A stretch of 64,000 nt of DNA from Synechococcus sp. WH 5701 (GCF_000153045.1 NZ_CH724160.1:186001-250000); one strand, 5' to 3'; positions 28,965-39,451 are shown, counted from the first letter of the stretch. The notes: generated by a model from the sequence alone, not told the origin. A program made the numbers and translations.

Positions 28965-30020
28965 CTATCCTATATTAACATCTCTTTTCCCGCTAATTCC
29001 CGTGGAGTCATAATAGACAAGGGCCGGCTCAGCAAATGCATGAATCACCATACTCATTCGCGTCTGATCCATGATTTTTCGAGGAGATCCTCCATGTATC
29101 AGATTTTCTTGCTAAATCAAGACATCACCAGCCCTAGGCAAGAAAGTCTGCGGACATAAACAAGCATTATCGGCGAGCAATTTTTTTATTGCCGGGGTAA
29201 AGACAGCGCCAAACTTGCTGTAGTCACCATCTTCCGAATCGACTTTTGGAACTCCATGGGATGAACATAAAACCGCTGGGAGAAGATGCGATCCTGGATA
29301 ATAGAATAGCTCTCCGGAGCCAGGCACAACATCTTCTAGCGCAACCCATACCCCACACATAAGCCCCCTAGGGAATGGAGTCAGGTGAATTGTATCCTGA
29401 TGGGCATCCTGAGTTGATCCATTGATAAAGGTCAAGCTCTGGCAAGGGAACGCTTGGCAGCCAAACAAATCACTAACTACATCATAGATTAGCTTAGACG
29501 AATAGATAGCATTAAGAGAATTCAAAGAAGTATGCAGATTAACAATACGGTTGCTGCTTCCGCGCACAAAACCGTGACTTTCGGTGGCGCAGACTTTATT
29601 CAGAGAGTTGCGAGCGGCTTCGATTATACGCTTGCTAAAAAGACCTTCGAGCTTTATGTAGCCATTGCTGTCAAAGTCTGATATCTGCTGAGGGCTTAAA
29701 GCACGGGGGTTTAATTTATTCCTATGCCTCAATGGATAGTTGCTGTCTTGCAGTGTATTGGGCAACGGCAAAAAATAAGATGAGTCAAGGCTGTTGACTA
29801 TAATTGCCAGATCCGGATTAGCTCTAAATTCGCTACGCAGCAATTGCGATACGTCAGAAGAACCGTTGCGAACATCTATCCGGCTGACAGTCGTGGCAAC
29901 CTTTCCAGAATTCAACTCAGTAATTGATATTGTTAGCTTATATTCGCCGTCGTCTAAAAAATAGCTATTAAAGAAGATCTTGCCATTAAATTCTGAATCT
30001 ACAACTGAAGCAAATGACTT
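28965..30020 (-). pseudogene. phytanoyl-CoA dioxygenase-like gene, nonsense mutation and lost 5' end
   Basis: Fe(II)/2-oxoglutarate oxygenase family remnant. The frame has a PhyH domain: LSPQQISDFDSNGYIKLEGL, then the metal-binding HxD as DAHQDTIHLTPF, VWVALEDVVPGSGELFYYPG and AGDVLI. A TAG at 29112-29114 interrupts it exactly where relatives have tryptophan (GDVLIW). The frame continues in register as QENLIHGGSPRKIMDQTR and MSMVIHAF, supplying the second metal-binding histidine and the 2-oxoglutarate arginine, and ends at 28965. The 5' side stays open through an AT-rich segment (EFNGKIFFNSYFLDDGEYKL) and then enters a GC-rich patch at about 30021 with no clear start. The composition is unlike the neighbours and suggests acquired DNA. 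Probably nonfunctional. Confidence 0.75.
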
Positions 30021-31033
30021 GACCCCTCCCTTTGCCCCCTCGCTGGTCGCGTCCCTTTGCGTGGCGTAAAAGCTGAAGGGTCGCCACTCGGGGCTCCAGC
30101 ACGGTGAGCCCCTTCACGCGACACGCTCCTAGCTGCGTATCAACCGTTGATTAAGATAGCTAGCAACATTGACCAGGCAACGACTGAGTTAAGCCGCTAC
30201 CCATAATGGCGTCGGCTCCAAGAATTGTCAGGTCGCATCACGCTGACTCAATGAGGGACTTCAACTGAGCAAGCCCCTTACCTACAAGAGCTGCATGCTC
30301 CTCTCAAAGAGCTGACTCATGAAACCGGACGGATCAAAGAAAGTGATCATGAACTCACCGCTGCTGCCACTGGGAACCACACGCGCCAGAACAGTCCAGC
30401 TTGCGTCAGGCACGCTGAAGCCATGTTCTAAGAATTACCAATTCAAGGCTTGGACTGATACGCAGCTTCACCATGCCCGCTGGGGCCTCCCTATCGCACC
30501 ATACATCATCAGCTCGATTGGCCAACATCACAATGACAATGGCTTACCGTGACTAGCCAAGAACATCATCAAAAATCTGAAAATGCGGTTTACAGTTGCT
30601 TTGACAGAGGTGCCCTTAGCTATTGAGCATAAGATCATCTTGCAGCTCTTCACTGAATTGAATCTCGGCCCTGGCCGCAATTAGAGTGCTCACGGATGCT
30701 CTCAGAGAGTCTGCGACGAGCTACATTACTTGCCAATGAGCTGGCCGCATGAGCGCGGGCTGATCCATAAGACCGAATGGAATCACGACAGGATCATTAG
30801 GTACCAAGATCGGTGCCGCAAGCCGCTTGCTCATTTAGTCACAGGCGGAATTGAAAGGGCCCATGATCAAGAAGATGAGTCGAACGAAAGATCCTTGATC
30901 GATCAGAACAATCAGATCTGAATCAGACGGATGGAAATTGTTGGATAGCTGCCCCTCAAGGTGGGAAGCTTTGCCAAGGTTCCCGAGTTCCATCCGGTCA
31001 CCATCCCCCAGCGTCATCAAGGCAGGGTGGCCA
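30021..31033. other. gene-poor, AT-richer degenerate island
   Basis: About 1 kb without a gene I can support. The first 100 bases are a GC-rich patch with a GGGGCTC/GAGCCCC hairpin (30090-30112). Read on the minus strand, that patch has a protein-like frame (VKGLTVLEPRVATLQLLRHA) that may be a transposase or other mobile-gene remnant. The rest has short frames only, for example 30319-30552, with no family I know. It looks like decaying accessory DNA next to the phytanoyl-CoA dioxygenase pseudogene. Confidence 0.5.
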
Positions 31034-31198
31034 TCAGGGGAGATCGGAATCCCTCGCCTTGCTGCAGTCCTGGGTGAGCCCAAGGCCCTCCCCCAACAGC
31101 AGAAACGCGCTGAAGAAGACCACGGCAACCACCGCCCAGTCCCACCGGGCTTTGGCCGATGTGTCAGGCCACTGCCCGATCACCTTGACCACCAGCAT
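31034..31198 (-). CDS. possible small single-span membrane protein
   Basis: A 54-residue frame 23 bases downstream of thiC on the same strand. It begins MLVVKVIGQWPDTSAKARWD and has one hydrophobic helix WAVVAVVFFSAFLLLGEGLG at about residues 24-43. The composition is protein-like and GC-rich, unlike the island beyond it, so it could be a real small gene or a truncated end. No family recognised. Confidence 0.35.
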   Translation of the reverse strand: MLVVKVIGQWPDTSAKARWDWAVVAVVFFSAFLLLGEGLGLTQDCSKARDSDLP

Positions 31199-31221
31199 CC
31201 AGATCCCCAGGGAAGCGGGGC

Positions 31222-32639
<1,418 letters not shown>

Positions 32640-32748
32640 GATCGACTCGAGAAATGGGGCGTTCGGACCGGGGGCCGCTGGGAGGCGAGGGCACAACTCC
32701 GGATCCGGGCGCCACCGGGACCAATTGGACCGCGGTTGCATTCGGGAC

Positions 32749-32853
32749 ACTTCCCTGCGCCGGCATGACCCGGATCAGGTTCGGAGGGTGTGATCTCAGC
32801 CGGGGCCAGAAGCGGTCTTCCGTTGGGAAGTGTGCTCGGGCCGGGCACCCCTA
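32749..32853 (-). promoter_or_regulatory. TPP riboswitch controlling thiC
   Basis: On the minus strand the conserved THI-box parts appear in order: AGGGGTGCCC, a long variable P3 arm, CTGAGATCACACCC, then GAACCTGATCCGGGTCATGC and GCGCAGGGAAG. These match the thiamine pyrophosphate aptamer and it lies about 110 bases before the thiC start. A 9-base segment of the P3 arm (32825-32833) is fully complementary to the 3' end (32747-32755), which may belong to the switching mechanism. Confidence 0.95.
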
Positions 32854-32894
32854 GTGACGCCTAAAACCTAGCAAGCCTGGCCAGAAACGGACTC

Positions 32895-33527
32895 TCAGCC
32901 CTGAAGGCCATTGAGGGCCGCCGCCACCACCCGATGGTCGGAGTCCTGCTGCAGGCCGCTCAGGCGCAGCCGCGCCGTCTCGGCGATCGCCAAGAGTTCC
33001 GTACTGGCGCCAGCATCCCGGATGATCCGGCCCAGAATCTCGCTACCGCCCACCCGCACGCTGCCATCGGCATCGGCGATGGCCATCTCGGCCAGCTCCA
33101 GCAGCACCTGGGTCTCGATCCCCGGCTGCTCCGCCAGGGCCGAGAGGATGCTGCAGCGCACCAGCCACTGGTCGTCGGCCGCGAACGACTGGCGCAGCAG
33201 CGGCCAGGCCCGCTCCACCCCGTAACTGGCCAGGGCGTTGGCGGCCTCGGCGCGCACGTTGGCATCCTCATCACCGCTGAGGGCCGCCGTCAGCGCCTCC
33301 CAGCCGGCCTCGTTGCGCTTCACCCCAAGGCCCGCGCAGCTGATCGAGCGGACGATGAACGGCTCTTGCTCCAGGCCCAGCAGCAGCAGCGGCACGGCCT
33401 GCTCCACCTCCAGCCGCCGCAGCCCCACCAGGGCTGGCAGGGCGCGGGATGGATCACCAGAGACGATGGCCTGGCGAATCTCTTCGGGGTTCAGGCCAGC
33501 CGGGCTGGCGGAGTCTGGATCGGCCAT
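32895..33527 (-). CDS. HEAT-repeat protein
   Basis: Soluble helical-repeat protein of 210 residues. Repeated units are visible: SRALPALVGLRRLEVEQAVP, PFIVRSISCAGLGVKRNEAG, DANVRAEAANALASYGVERA, QWLVRCSILSALAEQPGIET and GSVRVGGSEILGRIIRDAGA, each with the aliphatic/Arg pattern of HEAT/PBS-lyase repeats. Relatives in cyanobacteria include phycobilin lyases and proteins of unknown function; nothing here settles which. It is 27 bases downstream of the DUF3188 gene on the same strand, so it may be the last gene of the ruvB operon. Confidence 0.78.
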   Translation of the reverse strand: MADPDSASPAGLNPEEIRQAIVSGDPSRALPALVGLRRLEVEQAVPLLLLGLEQEPFIVRSISCAGLGVKRNEAGWEALTAALSGDEDANVRAEAANALASYGVERAWPLLRQSFAADDQWLVRCSILSALAEQPGIETQVLLELAEMAIADADGSVRVGGSEILGRIIRDAGASTELLAIAETARLRLSGLQQDSDHRVVAAALNGLQG

Positions 33528-33553
33528 GGCCTGGACTCAGGGTTGGGGTGGCT

Positions 33554-33814
33554 TCACCCTCCCACGCCGTTCACGCGACCGCTGCCAGGGGCCTGCGCCG
33601 GTGTCGCCTGCTGCAGCGCCTCCAGCAGAGTCCGCCGCCGCCGGGCCCGGCGCACGCCACTGCTCACCAGCAGCCCGCTACCGATCAGCAGGGCTGGCAC
33701 CGCCTCGAGCCGCTGGTTGCCGCGGCGGGAGGCCATGCTCACCAGCGCCAGCAGGATCAGCAGCGGGGCCGAAAGGGCCAGCACCATCCTCAGGGCAGGA
33801 CGGGAGCGGCTCAA
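33554..33814 (-). CDS. DUF3188-like small membrane protein
   Basis: An 86-residue protein with two hydrophobic helices (MVLALSAPLLILLALVSMAS and AVPALLIGSGLLVSSGV) followed by a very basic RRARRRR stretch and a low-complexity tail. The order matches a cyanobacterial family I recall as DUF3188. The TTG start overlaps the upstream M20 stop (TTGA), indicating coupling; an internal ATG at 33787 is the alternative. Confidence 0.65.
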   Translation of the reverse strand: MSRSRPALRMVLALSAPLLILLALVSMASRRGNQRLEAVPALLIGSGLLVSSGVRRARRRRTLLEALQQATPAQAPGSGRVNGVGG

Positions 33815-35034
33815 GCCTGGCGCTCCATCCAGAGAAGCAGGCTGAGGGTGAGCACCTGCACGCCCACGGCCAGGGAACCCTCATCGGGATTGAAGGCGCC
33901 GTTGTGCAGGGCCGCGCAGCCCTTGGCCCCCGCCACCCCCAGCCGGAACATCGAGCCCGGCGCGGCGCTGAGCAGCTGAGCGAAGTCCTCGGCCCCCAGA
34001 GACGGTTGATCCAGGCGCAGCACCTGCTGGTGGCCCAGCAGGGCCTGAGCGGCTTCTTCGACGATGTCGGTGAGGCCGGGGTCGTTGTGCACCGGTGGCG
34101 AAATGCAGCGGTAGCTCACGCGGGCCTCGCCGCCGTACCCCCGGCAGATGGCGTGGACGGTGTCCTCGATCCAGCCCGGCAGCTCGGCGTGCACGGTGGT
34201 GTCCAGGCAGCGGACTGTGCCCAGCAGGCGCACATGGTCGGCGATCACGTTGAACGCCTTGCCCCCCTCGATCCGCCCGAAGCTCACCACCACCGGGTGC
34301 AGGGCATCGAGCCGGCGGCTGATCGCCTCCTGCAGGCCACTCACCACCCGGGCCGCGATCCAGATCGCATCCGTCGACTGGTGGGGCCGGGCCCCATGGC
34401 CCCCTTCCCCCAGCACCTCCACCTCCAGTTCGCCGGCGGCGGCGGTGAGGCTGCCGCTGCGCACCCCGATCGTTCCCACCTCCAGGCTGGGGAACACATG
34501 CAGCCCGAACAGGGCCTGCACACCCTCCATGGCGCCATCGGCCAGCATCCAGGCCGCCCCCTGGGCCGTTTCCTCCGCCGGTTGGAACAGCAGCCTCACC
34601 CGCGCGCTCAGTTGTGCGGCCAGGGGCGCGAGCAGCCGCGCCACACCGAGCCCCACGGCGGTGTGCAGGTCGTGCCCACAGGCATGCATCAACCCCTGCT
34701 GGCTGGAGGCGAAGGCCAGGCCGGTCCGTTCCTCCACCGGCAGGGCATCCATGTCGACCCGCACGGCAACCAGCGGCGCCCCCACCGGTCCCAGCTCGCC
34801 CACCACACCGGTGCGGCCGACCCCTTCGCGCACCTGCCAACCGAGCAGGCGCAGTTCACCGGCCACCAGGGCCGCCGTCTGGTGTTCGGCGCCGCTCAGC
34901 TCGGGGTGGGCATGGACATGCCGGCGCAGACCGATCAGCTCGGGCGTGGCCTGCTCCAGAGCCCTGGCCAGATCCAGCCGCTGCCACAGATCAGCCGCGG
35001 TGCCGCTGGAACGGGGTGGGGCGGCAGAACTCAT
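33811..35034 (-). CDS. M20 family metallo-amidohydrolase
   Basis: Amidohydrolase of the HipO/ILR1/AmaA type, which removes acyl groups from amino acids or related conjugates; 407 residues. Metal-binding motifs: HACGHDLHTAVGLGVARL, the EETAQGAAWMLADGAM segment with the catalytic glutamate, and the C-terminal SLGAEDFAQLLSAAPG. An internal dimerisation domain (HQSTDAIWIAARVVSGLQEA) is present. The real substrate is unknown. Its start overlaps the TPR gene stop by ATGA and its stop overlaps the next start by TTGA. Confidence 0.9.
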   Translation of the reverse strand: MSSAAPPRSSGTAADLWQRLDLARALEQATPELIGLRRHVHAHPELSGAEHQTAALVAGELRLLGWQVREGVGRTGVVGELGPVGAPLVAVRVDMDALPVEERTGLAFASSQQGLMHACGHDLHTAVGLGVARLLAPLAAQLSARVRLLFQPAEETAQGAAWMLADGAMEGVQALFGLHVFPSLEVGTIGVRSGSLTAAAGELEVEVLGEGGHGARPHQSTDAIWIAARVVSGLQEAISRRLDALHPVVVSFGRIEGGKAFNVIADHVRLLGTVRCLDTTVHAELPGWIEDTVHAICRGYGGEARVSYRCISPPVHNDPGLTDIVEEAAQALLGHQQVLRLDQPSLGAEDFAQLLSAAPGSMFRLGVAGAKGCAALHNGAFNPDEGSLAVGVQVLTLSLLLWMERQA

Positions 35035-35909
35035 CGCTGGACCAACTGGAGAAAATCTTCGAGAGCCTCAACCGGCCCCGGAGGCCAGCGTCGAATCTCC
35101 AGCAACCATTCTGGCTGGCGGTAGCGGGGATCCAGGCCTGAGGCCGCCGCCCAGTTGCTTTCCGCTTCGCCGGCGGCGCCCTGTTGCCAGAGCAGAGCCG
35201 TGAGGGCCGCCCGCGCGTCAGCGAAAAGGGGATAGCGGCGCACCAGCTTGCGCAGTTCCCGCTCCGCCTCGGCCGGCTCCCCAAGCTGAAAGGCGGCCAG
35301 GGCCGCGCTTGAGCGGGCCATGGCAAAGCCCGGCCGGGCCGCCGCCGCCGCCTCGAAGCAGTCCCTGGCCTGATCCCAATGGCCAAGGGAACCCTGCACA
35401 TTGCCGAGGTTGTAGAGGGCGGAGGCCTCCTCGGGATTCCGCTCGAGGATCCAGTGGTAATCGGCGGCGGCCCGGTCCCACTGGCCCAGGGCCTCTTCGG
35501 CGGTGCCACGGTTGAGGTGGGGATCGGGGTTGATCGGATCGAGCGCCATCGCCCGCTCCTGATCCGCGATCGCCGCCTCGGCCCGCCCCAGGGCCAGTTG
35601 CACGTTGCCGTGGTTGCTCCAGGCCGCGGCATCGTTGGGGGCCTGCTCCAGCACCTGGTCCCAGAGGGGCAGGGCATCACCGAAGCGGCCCTCGCGGCTG
35701 GCCCCGAGGGCCGCTTCGAACAATTGCGGCAACGGCTGGGAGCGCTGCGGGGTTGCAGGCGGCGCTGGTGCAGCGGGGCTGGCCCAGAGCGGTCCCGGTG
35801 CCGGCAGCAACAGCAGAACCAGCCCCAGACCGGCCGCTAGCAGGCCCATTCCCATGGCCCGCAAGCCGGTTCCGCAGCTGAACAGGAGACGCTGACGCCA
35901 GTTGTGCAT
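35031..35909 (-). CDS. TPR-repeat protein with N-terminal membrane anchor or signal
   Basis: A 292-residue protein with an N-terminal hydrophobic segment (MGMGLLAAGLGLVLLLLPAP) ending near LWASPAAP, consistent with a signal peptide or anchor and a lumenal or periplasmic location. The rest is tetratricopeptide repeats: WSNHGNVQLALGRAEAAIAD, LNRGTAEEALGQWDRAAADY, ALYNLGNVQGSLGHWDQARD and further units. A protein-protein scaffold role is likely; the partner is unknown. The ATG overlaps the ruvB stop by one base (TGATG). Confidence 0.85.
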   Translation of the reverse strand: MHNWRQRLLFSCGTGLRAMGMGLLAAGLGLVLLLLPAPGPLWASPAAPAPPATPQRSQPLPQLFEAALGASREGRFGDALPLWDQVLEQAPNDAAAWSNHGNVQLALGRAEAAIADQERAMALDPINPDPHLNRGTAEEALGQWDRAAADYHWILERNPEEASALYNLGNVQGSLGHWDQARDCFEAAAAARPGFAMARSSAALAAFQLGEPAEAERELRKLVRRYPLFADARAALTALLWQQGAAGEAESNWAAASGLDPRYRQPEWLLEIRRWPPGPVEALEDFLQLVQR

Positions 35910-36988
35910 CAGGCGGCCTCCGGCCAGCTCAGATGGCGCCGTGCCGCCTCGGTGGCCACCCGGCCCCGGGGGGTGCGTTGCAGAAAGCCAAGCTGCAGCA
36001 GAAACGGCTCCACCACGGTTTCCAGGGTGATCGGGTCTTCGCCGAGACCAGCGGCCAGGGTGTCGAGGCCCACCGGGCCACCGCCGTAGCCGCCGAGCAA
36101 CAACTCCAGCAGGCGGCGATCGCTGGCATCGAGGCCACGGTCATCCACCCGGTGCAGGCTGAGGGCCTCGGCCACAAGGCCCGGGCCGATGCGCGCCTCC
36201 CCCTGAACGCTGGCCACATCGCGCACCCGCCGCAGCAGCCGGTTGGCGATGCGGGGGGTGCCGCGGCAGCGGCGGGCCACCTCCACGGCCGCCTCCGCTT
36301 CCAGCACCAGACCGATCAGCCCGGCGGCCCGCTCGACGATCGCTTGCAGATCGTCGACGGTGTAGAACTCCAGCCGCTGGATCAGCCCGAAGCGGTCGCG
36401 CAGGGGTGAACTGAGGGCTCCGGCCCGCGTGGTGGCGCCCACCAGGGTGAAGGGGGCCAGCGGCACCGCCCGGGTTCGGGCGGTGGTGCCCTTGCCCACG
36501 GTGAGATCGAGGCGGAAGTCCTCCATCGCCGGATAGAGCAGTTCCTCGGCCACGCGGTTGAGCCGGTGGATCTCGTCGATGAACAGCACCTCGTTCGGGC
36601 GCAGGTTCACCAGCAGACCGATGATGTCGCGCGGGCGCTCCAGGGCGGGTGCACTGGTGATGCGGCAGCGAACCCCCAGTTCCTCCGCCAGCACCAGGGC
36701 CATGGTGGTCTTGCCGAGGCCGGGGGGGCCGTAGAGCAGCACATGATCGAGCGCCTCGGCCCGCTGGCGCGTGGCCTCCACAGCAATGCCCAGCACCTGC
36801 TTGAGCTCGCTCTGGCCGATGTAATCACTCAGGCGCCGCGGCCGCAGCCCGTCCTCCCGGTTGGGCAGGGGGGCTTCCTCTTCGGCCGTAAACGGATCCT
36901 GACTGGGGCTGGTCTTCTGCTGGCGCGGATCCAGCAGCCGCGGTGGCGGCTGGGCGCCGGATCCGGCTGCAGAGGAGACGATCGCCAT
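35909..36988 (-). CDS. ruvB: Holliday junction branch migration helicase RuvB
   Basis: Hexameric AAA+ motor for Holliday junction migration with RuvA. The 359 residues include the signature [18 protein letters not shown], Walker [20 protein letters not shown], Walker [21 protein letters not shown], the sensor region [20 protein letters not shown] and a winged-helix end ([20 protein letters not shown]). The N-terminal 50 residues are a proline/glutamine-rich extension often seen in cyanobacteria. First gene of a coupled operon and divergent from smpB. Confidence 0.97.
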   Translation of the reverse strand: MAIVSSAAGSGAQPPPRLLDPRQQKTSPSQDPFTAEEEAPLPNREDGLRPRRLSDYIGQSELKQVLGIAVEATRQRAEALDHVLLYGPPGLGKTTMALVLAEELGVRCRITSAPALERPRDIIGLLVNLRPNEVLFIDEIHRLNRVAEELLYPAMEDFRLDLTVGKGTTARTRAVPLAPFTLVGATTRAGALSSPLRDRFGLIQRLEFYTVDDLQAIVERAAGLIGLVLEAEAAVEVARRCRGTPRIANRLLRRVRDVASVQGEARIGPGLVAEALSLHRVDDRGLDASDRRLLELLLGGYGGGPVGLDTLAAGLGEDPITLETVVEPFLLQLGFLQRTPRGRVATEAARRHLSWPEAA

Positions 36989-37047
36989 GGCCCTGACAGT
37001 AGGCAGGCCAGGCCGTGGATAGGGTCAGCTCAGCAGAGGGGAGGTCG

Positions 37048-37545
37048 ATGGCCAAAGGCGCGGGCAAGAAGGCGGCCAGAGCAGCACGGGATGCCTCCAA
37101 CCGGTTGCTGGCCGACAACCGCTTCGCACGCCATCAATACGAGATCCTCGAAACCCTGGAAACGGGCATCGAGCTGGTGGGCACCGAAGTGAAGTCGATC
37201 CGGGCGGGCAAGGCCAATCTGCGCGACGGCTTCGGCCTGATCCGCAACGGCGAACTGCAGCTGCACAACGTGCACATCTCGCCCCACAGCCACGCGGGTG
37301 CCTACTTCAACCACGAGCCCCTGCGCACCCGCAAGCTGCTGGCCCACCGCCGCGAGATCGACAAGCTGCGGGTGGCCCTCGACCAGAAAGGTCTCACTCT
37401 GGTGCCGCTGAACCTGCACCTCAAGGGCTCCTGGATCAAGCTCACCCTGGGGCTGGCCAAGGGCCGCAAGCTGCACGACAAGCGCCAGGAGGAGCGCCGC
37501 AAGGACGCCGACCGGGAGGTGCGCTCCGCCCTGGCCCGCCTCTAG
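37048..37545 (+). CDS. smpB: SsrA-binding protein
   Basis: Binds tmRNA and brings it to stalled ribosomes for trans-translation. From the ATG at 37048 (GAGG just upstream) it has 165 residues. Motifs: [67 protein letters not shown] and the basic tail [20 protein letters not shown]. tmRNA itself is not in the window. The upstream in-frame TTG region does not look like protein. Confidence 0.97.
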   Translation: MAKGAGKKAARAARDASNRLLADNRFARHQYEILETLETGIELVGTEVKSIRAGKANLRDGFGLIRNGELQLHNVHISPHSHAGAYFNHEPLRTRKLLAHRREIDKLRVALDQKGLTLVPLNLHLKGSWIKLTLGLAKGRKLHDKRQEERRKDADREVRSALARL

Positions 37546-37578
37546 CCATACAGTCCCCAGCAGTTGCGGGGCACTGGG

Positions 37579-38577
37579 ATGTCGGCACTGACGCGCTGTC
37601 TGCAGGAAGAGGCGGCCGCCATCGCCGCCGCCGCCGGGCGCCTCGATGCCGAGCAGGTGGATGCGGCCCTGGTGCTGCTCGACCGCTGCGCCGACCAGCG
37701 CGCCAAGCTCGTGATCACGGGCGTGGGCAAGAGCGGCATCGTGGCGCGCAAGATCGCCGCCACCTTCTCCTCGATCGGGCTGATGGCCCTCTACCTCAAC
37801 CCCCTCGACGCCCTGCACGGGGATCTGGGGGTGGTGGCCCCCGAGGACGTGGTGCTGCTGCTCTCCAACAGCGGCGAGACCCAGGAGCTGCTGGAGATCC
37901 TGCCCCACCTGCGCCGCCGCGGCACAGGCCGCATCGCCCTGGTGGGCCGGGTGGCCTCCAGCCTGGCCCGGGGCTGTGAGGTGGTGCTGGATGGCTCCGT
38001 CGACCGGGAAGTGTGCCCCCTCAACCTCGCGCCCACCGCCAGCACCGCCGTGGCGATGGCGATCGGCGATGCCCTGGCGGCGGTGTGGATGGAGCGGCGC
38101 GGCATCTCACCGGCCGATTTCGCCCTGAACCATCCAGCTGGAGCCCTGGGCAAGCAACTCACCCTCACCGTGGGGGATCTGATGGTGCCCACCGCCAAGC
38201 TCCATCCCCTCGAGGAGGGCGCCAGCCTCAGCGAGGTGATCGCCGGGCTCACCGGCGATGGGGTGGGAGCCTGCTGGGTGCGCCGGGCCGACAATGACTC
38301 CCTGCTGGCCGGGCTGATCACCGACGGCGACCTGCGCCGGGCCCTGGAGCAGCACGCACCCGCCGCGTGGGGTGAGCTGCGGGCCACCGATCTGATGACC
38401 ATCGACCCGATCACCGTGGCGGCAGATCTGCTGGCGGTGGAGGCACTCGAGCGGATGGAGCGCAACCGGCGCAAGCCGATCGGTGTGCTGCCGGTGCTGG
38501 GCGAGGGGGGGCCGATGCTGGGGTTGCTGCGGCTTCACGATCTGGTGCAGGCGGGCCTGACCCCGTCGGCCAGATGA
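37579..38577 (+). CDS. kdsD: arabinose-5-phosphate isomerase (KpsF/GutQ/KdsD family)
   Basis: Makes arabinose-5-phosphate for KDO synthesis. From the ATG at 37579 it has 332 residues; a TTG five codons upstream is possible. The N-terminal SIS domain has LVITGVGKSGIVARKIAATF, LNPLDALHGDLGVV and LLLSNSGETQELLEI; the linker reads LNHPAGALGKQLTL. Two CBS repeats follow (VGDLMVPTAKLHPLEEGASL and ATDLMTIDPITVAADLLAVE). It converges with kdsB four bases away, and kdsA and kdsC are about 18 kb further on, so the KDO route is gathered in this region. Confidence 0.93.
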   Translation: MSALTRCLQEEAAAIAAAAGRLDAEQVDAALVLLDRCADQRAKLVITGVGKSGIVARKIAATFSSIGLMALYLNPLDALHGDLGVVAPEDVVLLLSNSGETQELLEILPHLRRRGTGRIALVGRVASSLARGCEVVLDGSVDREVCPLNLAPTASTAVAMAIGDALAAVWMERRGISPADFALNHPAGALGKQLTLTVGDLMVPTAKLHPLEEGASLSEVIAGLTGDGVGACWVRRADNDSLLAGLITDGDLRRALEQHAPAAWGELRATDLMTIDPITVAADLLAVEALERMERNRRKPIGVLPVLGEGGPMLGLLRLHDLVQAGLTPSAR

Positions 38578-38581
38578 ACTC

Positions 38582-39424
38582 TCAGCCGGCAGCGGCCGCC
38601 GCGATGGCGCGGGCCTGCTCCAGCTGCTCGGCGGTGTCCACAGAGAGGAAATCACCATCCACGGGGAAGGTGCCCACCGGGATGCCGGCCTCGATCAGCC
38701 GCAGCTGCTCGAGCTTTTCGATCTGCTCCAGCGGAGAGGCGGGCAGGGCGCTCCAGCCCGCCAGCACATCGCCCCGGTAGCCGTAGATCCCCACATGGCC
38801 CCAGTAGGGCGCGTGCTGGGGCCAGTCGGCGGGCTCAACGCCGCGCACATGGGGCAGGGCCGAGCGGGAGAAGTAGAGGGCGCGGCCGTCTGCCGCCAGC
38901 AGCGTCTTGACCACATTCGGGTTGTGCACCTTCTCCGCCCCCATCCGGTACACCGGTGTGAGCACGGAAGGGGCCGGTGTGGTGCTGGCAAAAGCCTCCG
39001 CCATCGCATCGATCACCGCCGGATCGATGAAAGGCTGATCCCCCTGAACGTTGATGATCACCGTGCGGGCGGGATCAACCGGGGCAGCGTCCGGCCCGGC
39101 GACTGCCGCCGCAGCTTGGGCCATGAGCGCGTCCACCACCGAAGCGAGGCGGTCGCTGCCGGAGCTGCAGGAGGCCGCCGTCATCAGCACGGGGAAACCC
39201 CAGCCGCCTGCCTCCTGGCGCAGCAGATCGCTGTCGGTGCAGAGCACCACCGCTGAGGCCCGCCGCGAGCGCCGGCAGCACTCCAGCACCCGCCGCAGCA
39301 TCGGCTGCCCGCCGATGTCGGCCATCACCTTGTTAGGCAGGCGAGAAGACTCGAGCCGGGCTGGCACCGCCACCAGGCAACGCCAGGGGGCCGCTGCCTC
39401 CTGCTGCAGGTCCGCCTCGTTCAC
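38582..39424 (-). CDS. kdsB: 3-deoxy-manno-octulosonate cytidylyltransferase
   Basis: Activates KDO to CMP-KDO. The 280-residue protein has the nucleotide-binding start VAVPARLESSRLPNKVMADI, GGQPMLRRVLECC, a TDSDLLRQ region, INVQGDQPFIDPAVIDAMAE (metal-binding Asp), ALYFSRSALPHVRGVE, the HVGIYGYRGDVLAGW motif and EQLEQARAIAA. All are typical of KdsB. Insertions of Ala-rich loops make it slightly longer than usual. Confidence 0.95.
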   Translation of the reverse strand: MNEADLQQEAAAPWRCLVAVPARLESSRLPNKVMADIGGQPMLRRVLECCRRSRRASAVVLCTDSDLLRQEAGGWGFPVLMTAASCSSGSDRLASVVDALMAQAAAAVAGPDAAPVDPARTVIINVQGDQPFIDPAVIDAMAEAFASTTPAPSVLTPVYRMGAEKVHNPNVVKTLLAADGRALYFSRSALPHVRGVEPADWPQHAPYWGHVGIYGYRGDVLAGWSALPASPLEQIEKLEQLRLIEAGIPVGTFPVDGDFLSVDTAEQLEQARAIAAAAAG

Positions 39425-39451
39425 CGCTGCTGCCGGCCGCTGCTGCGGAGC

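Noticed and set aside
29112-29114. Programmed readthrough or pyrrolysine at the TAG in the PhyH-like gene
   Set aside because: Relatives have an ordinary tryptophan there and no pyrrolysine system is known in cyanobacteria; a point mutation is simpler.
30319-30552. 77-residue plus-strand frame in the AT-rich island
   Set aside because: No ribosome-binding site of note, no motif, and composition typical of random non-coding DNA.
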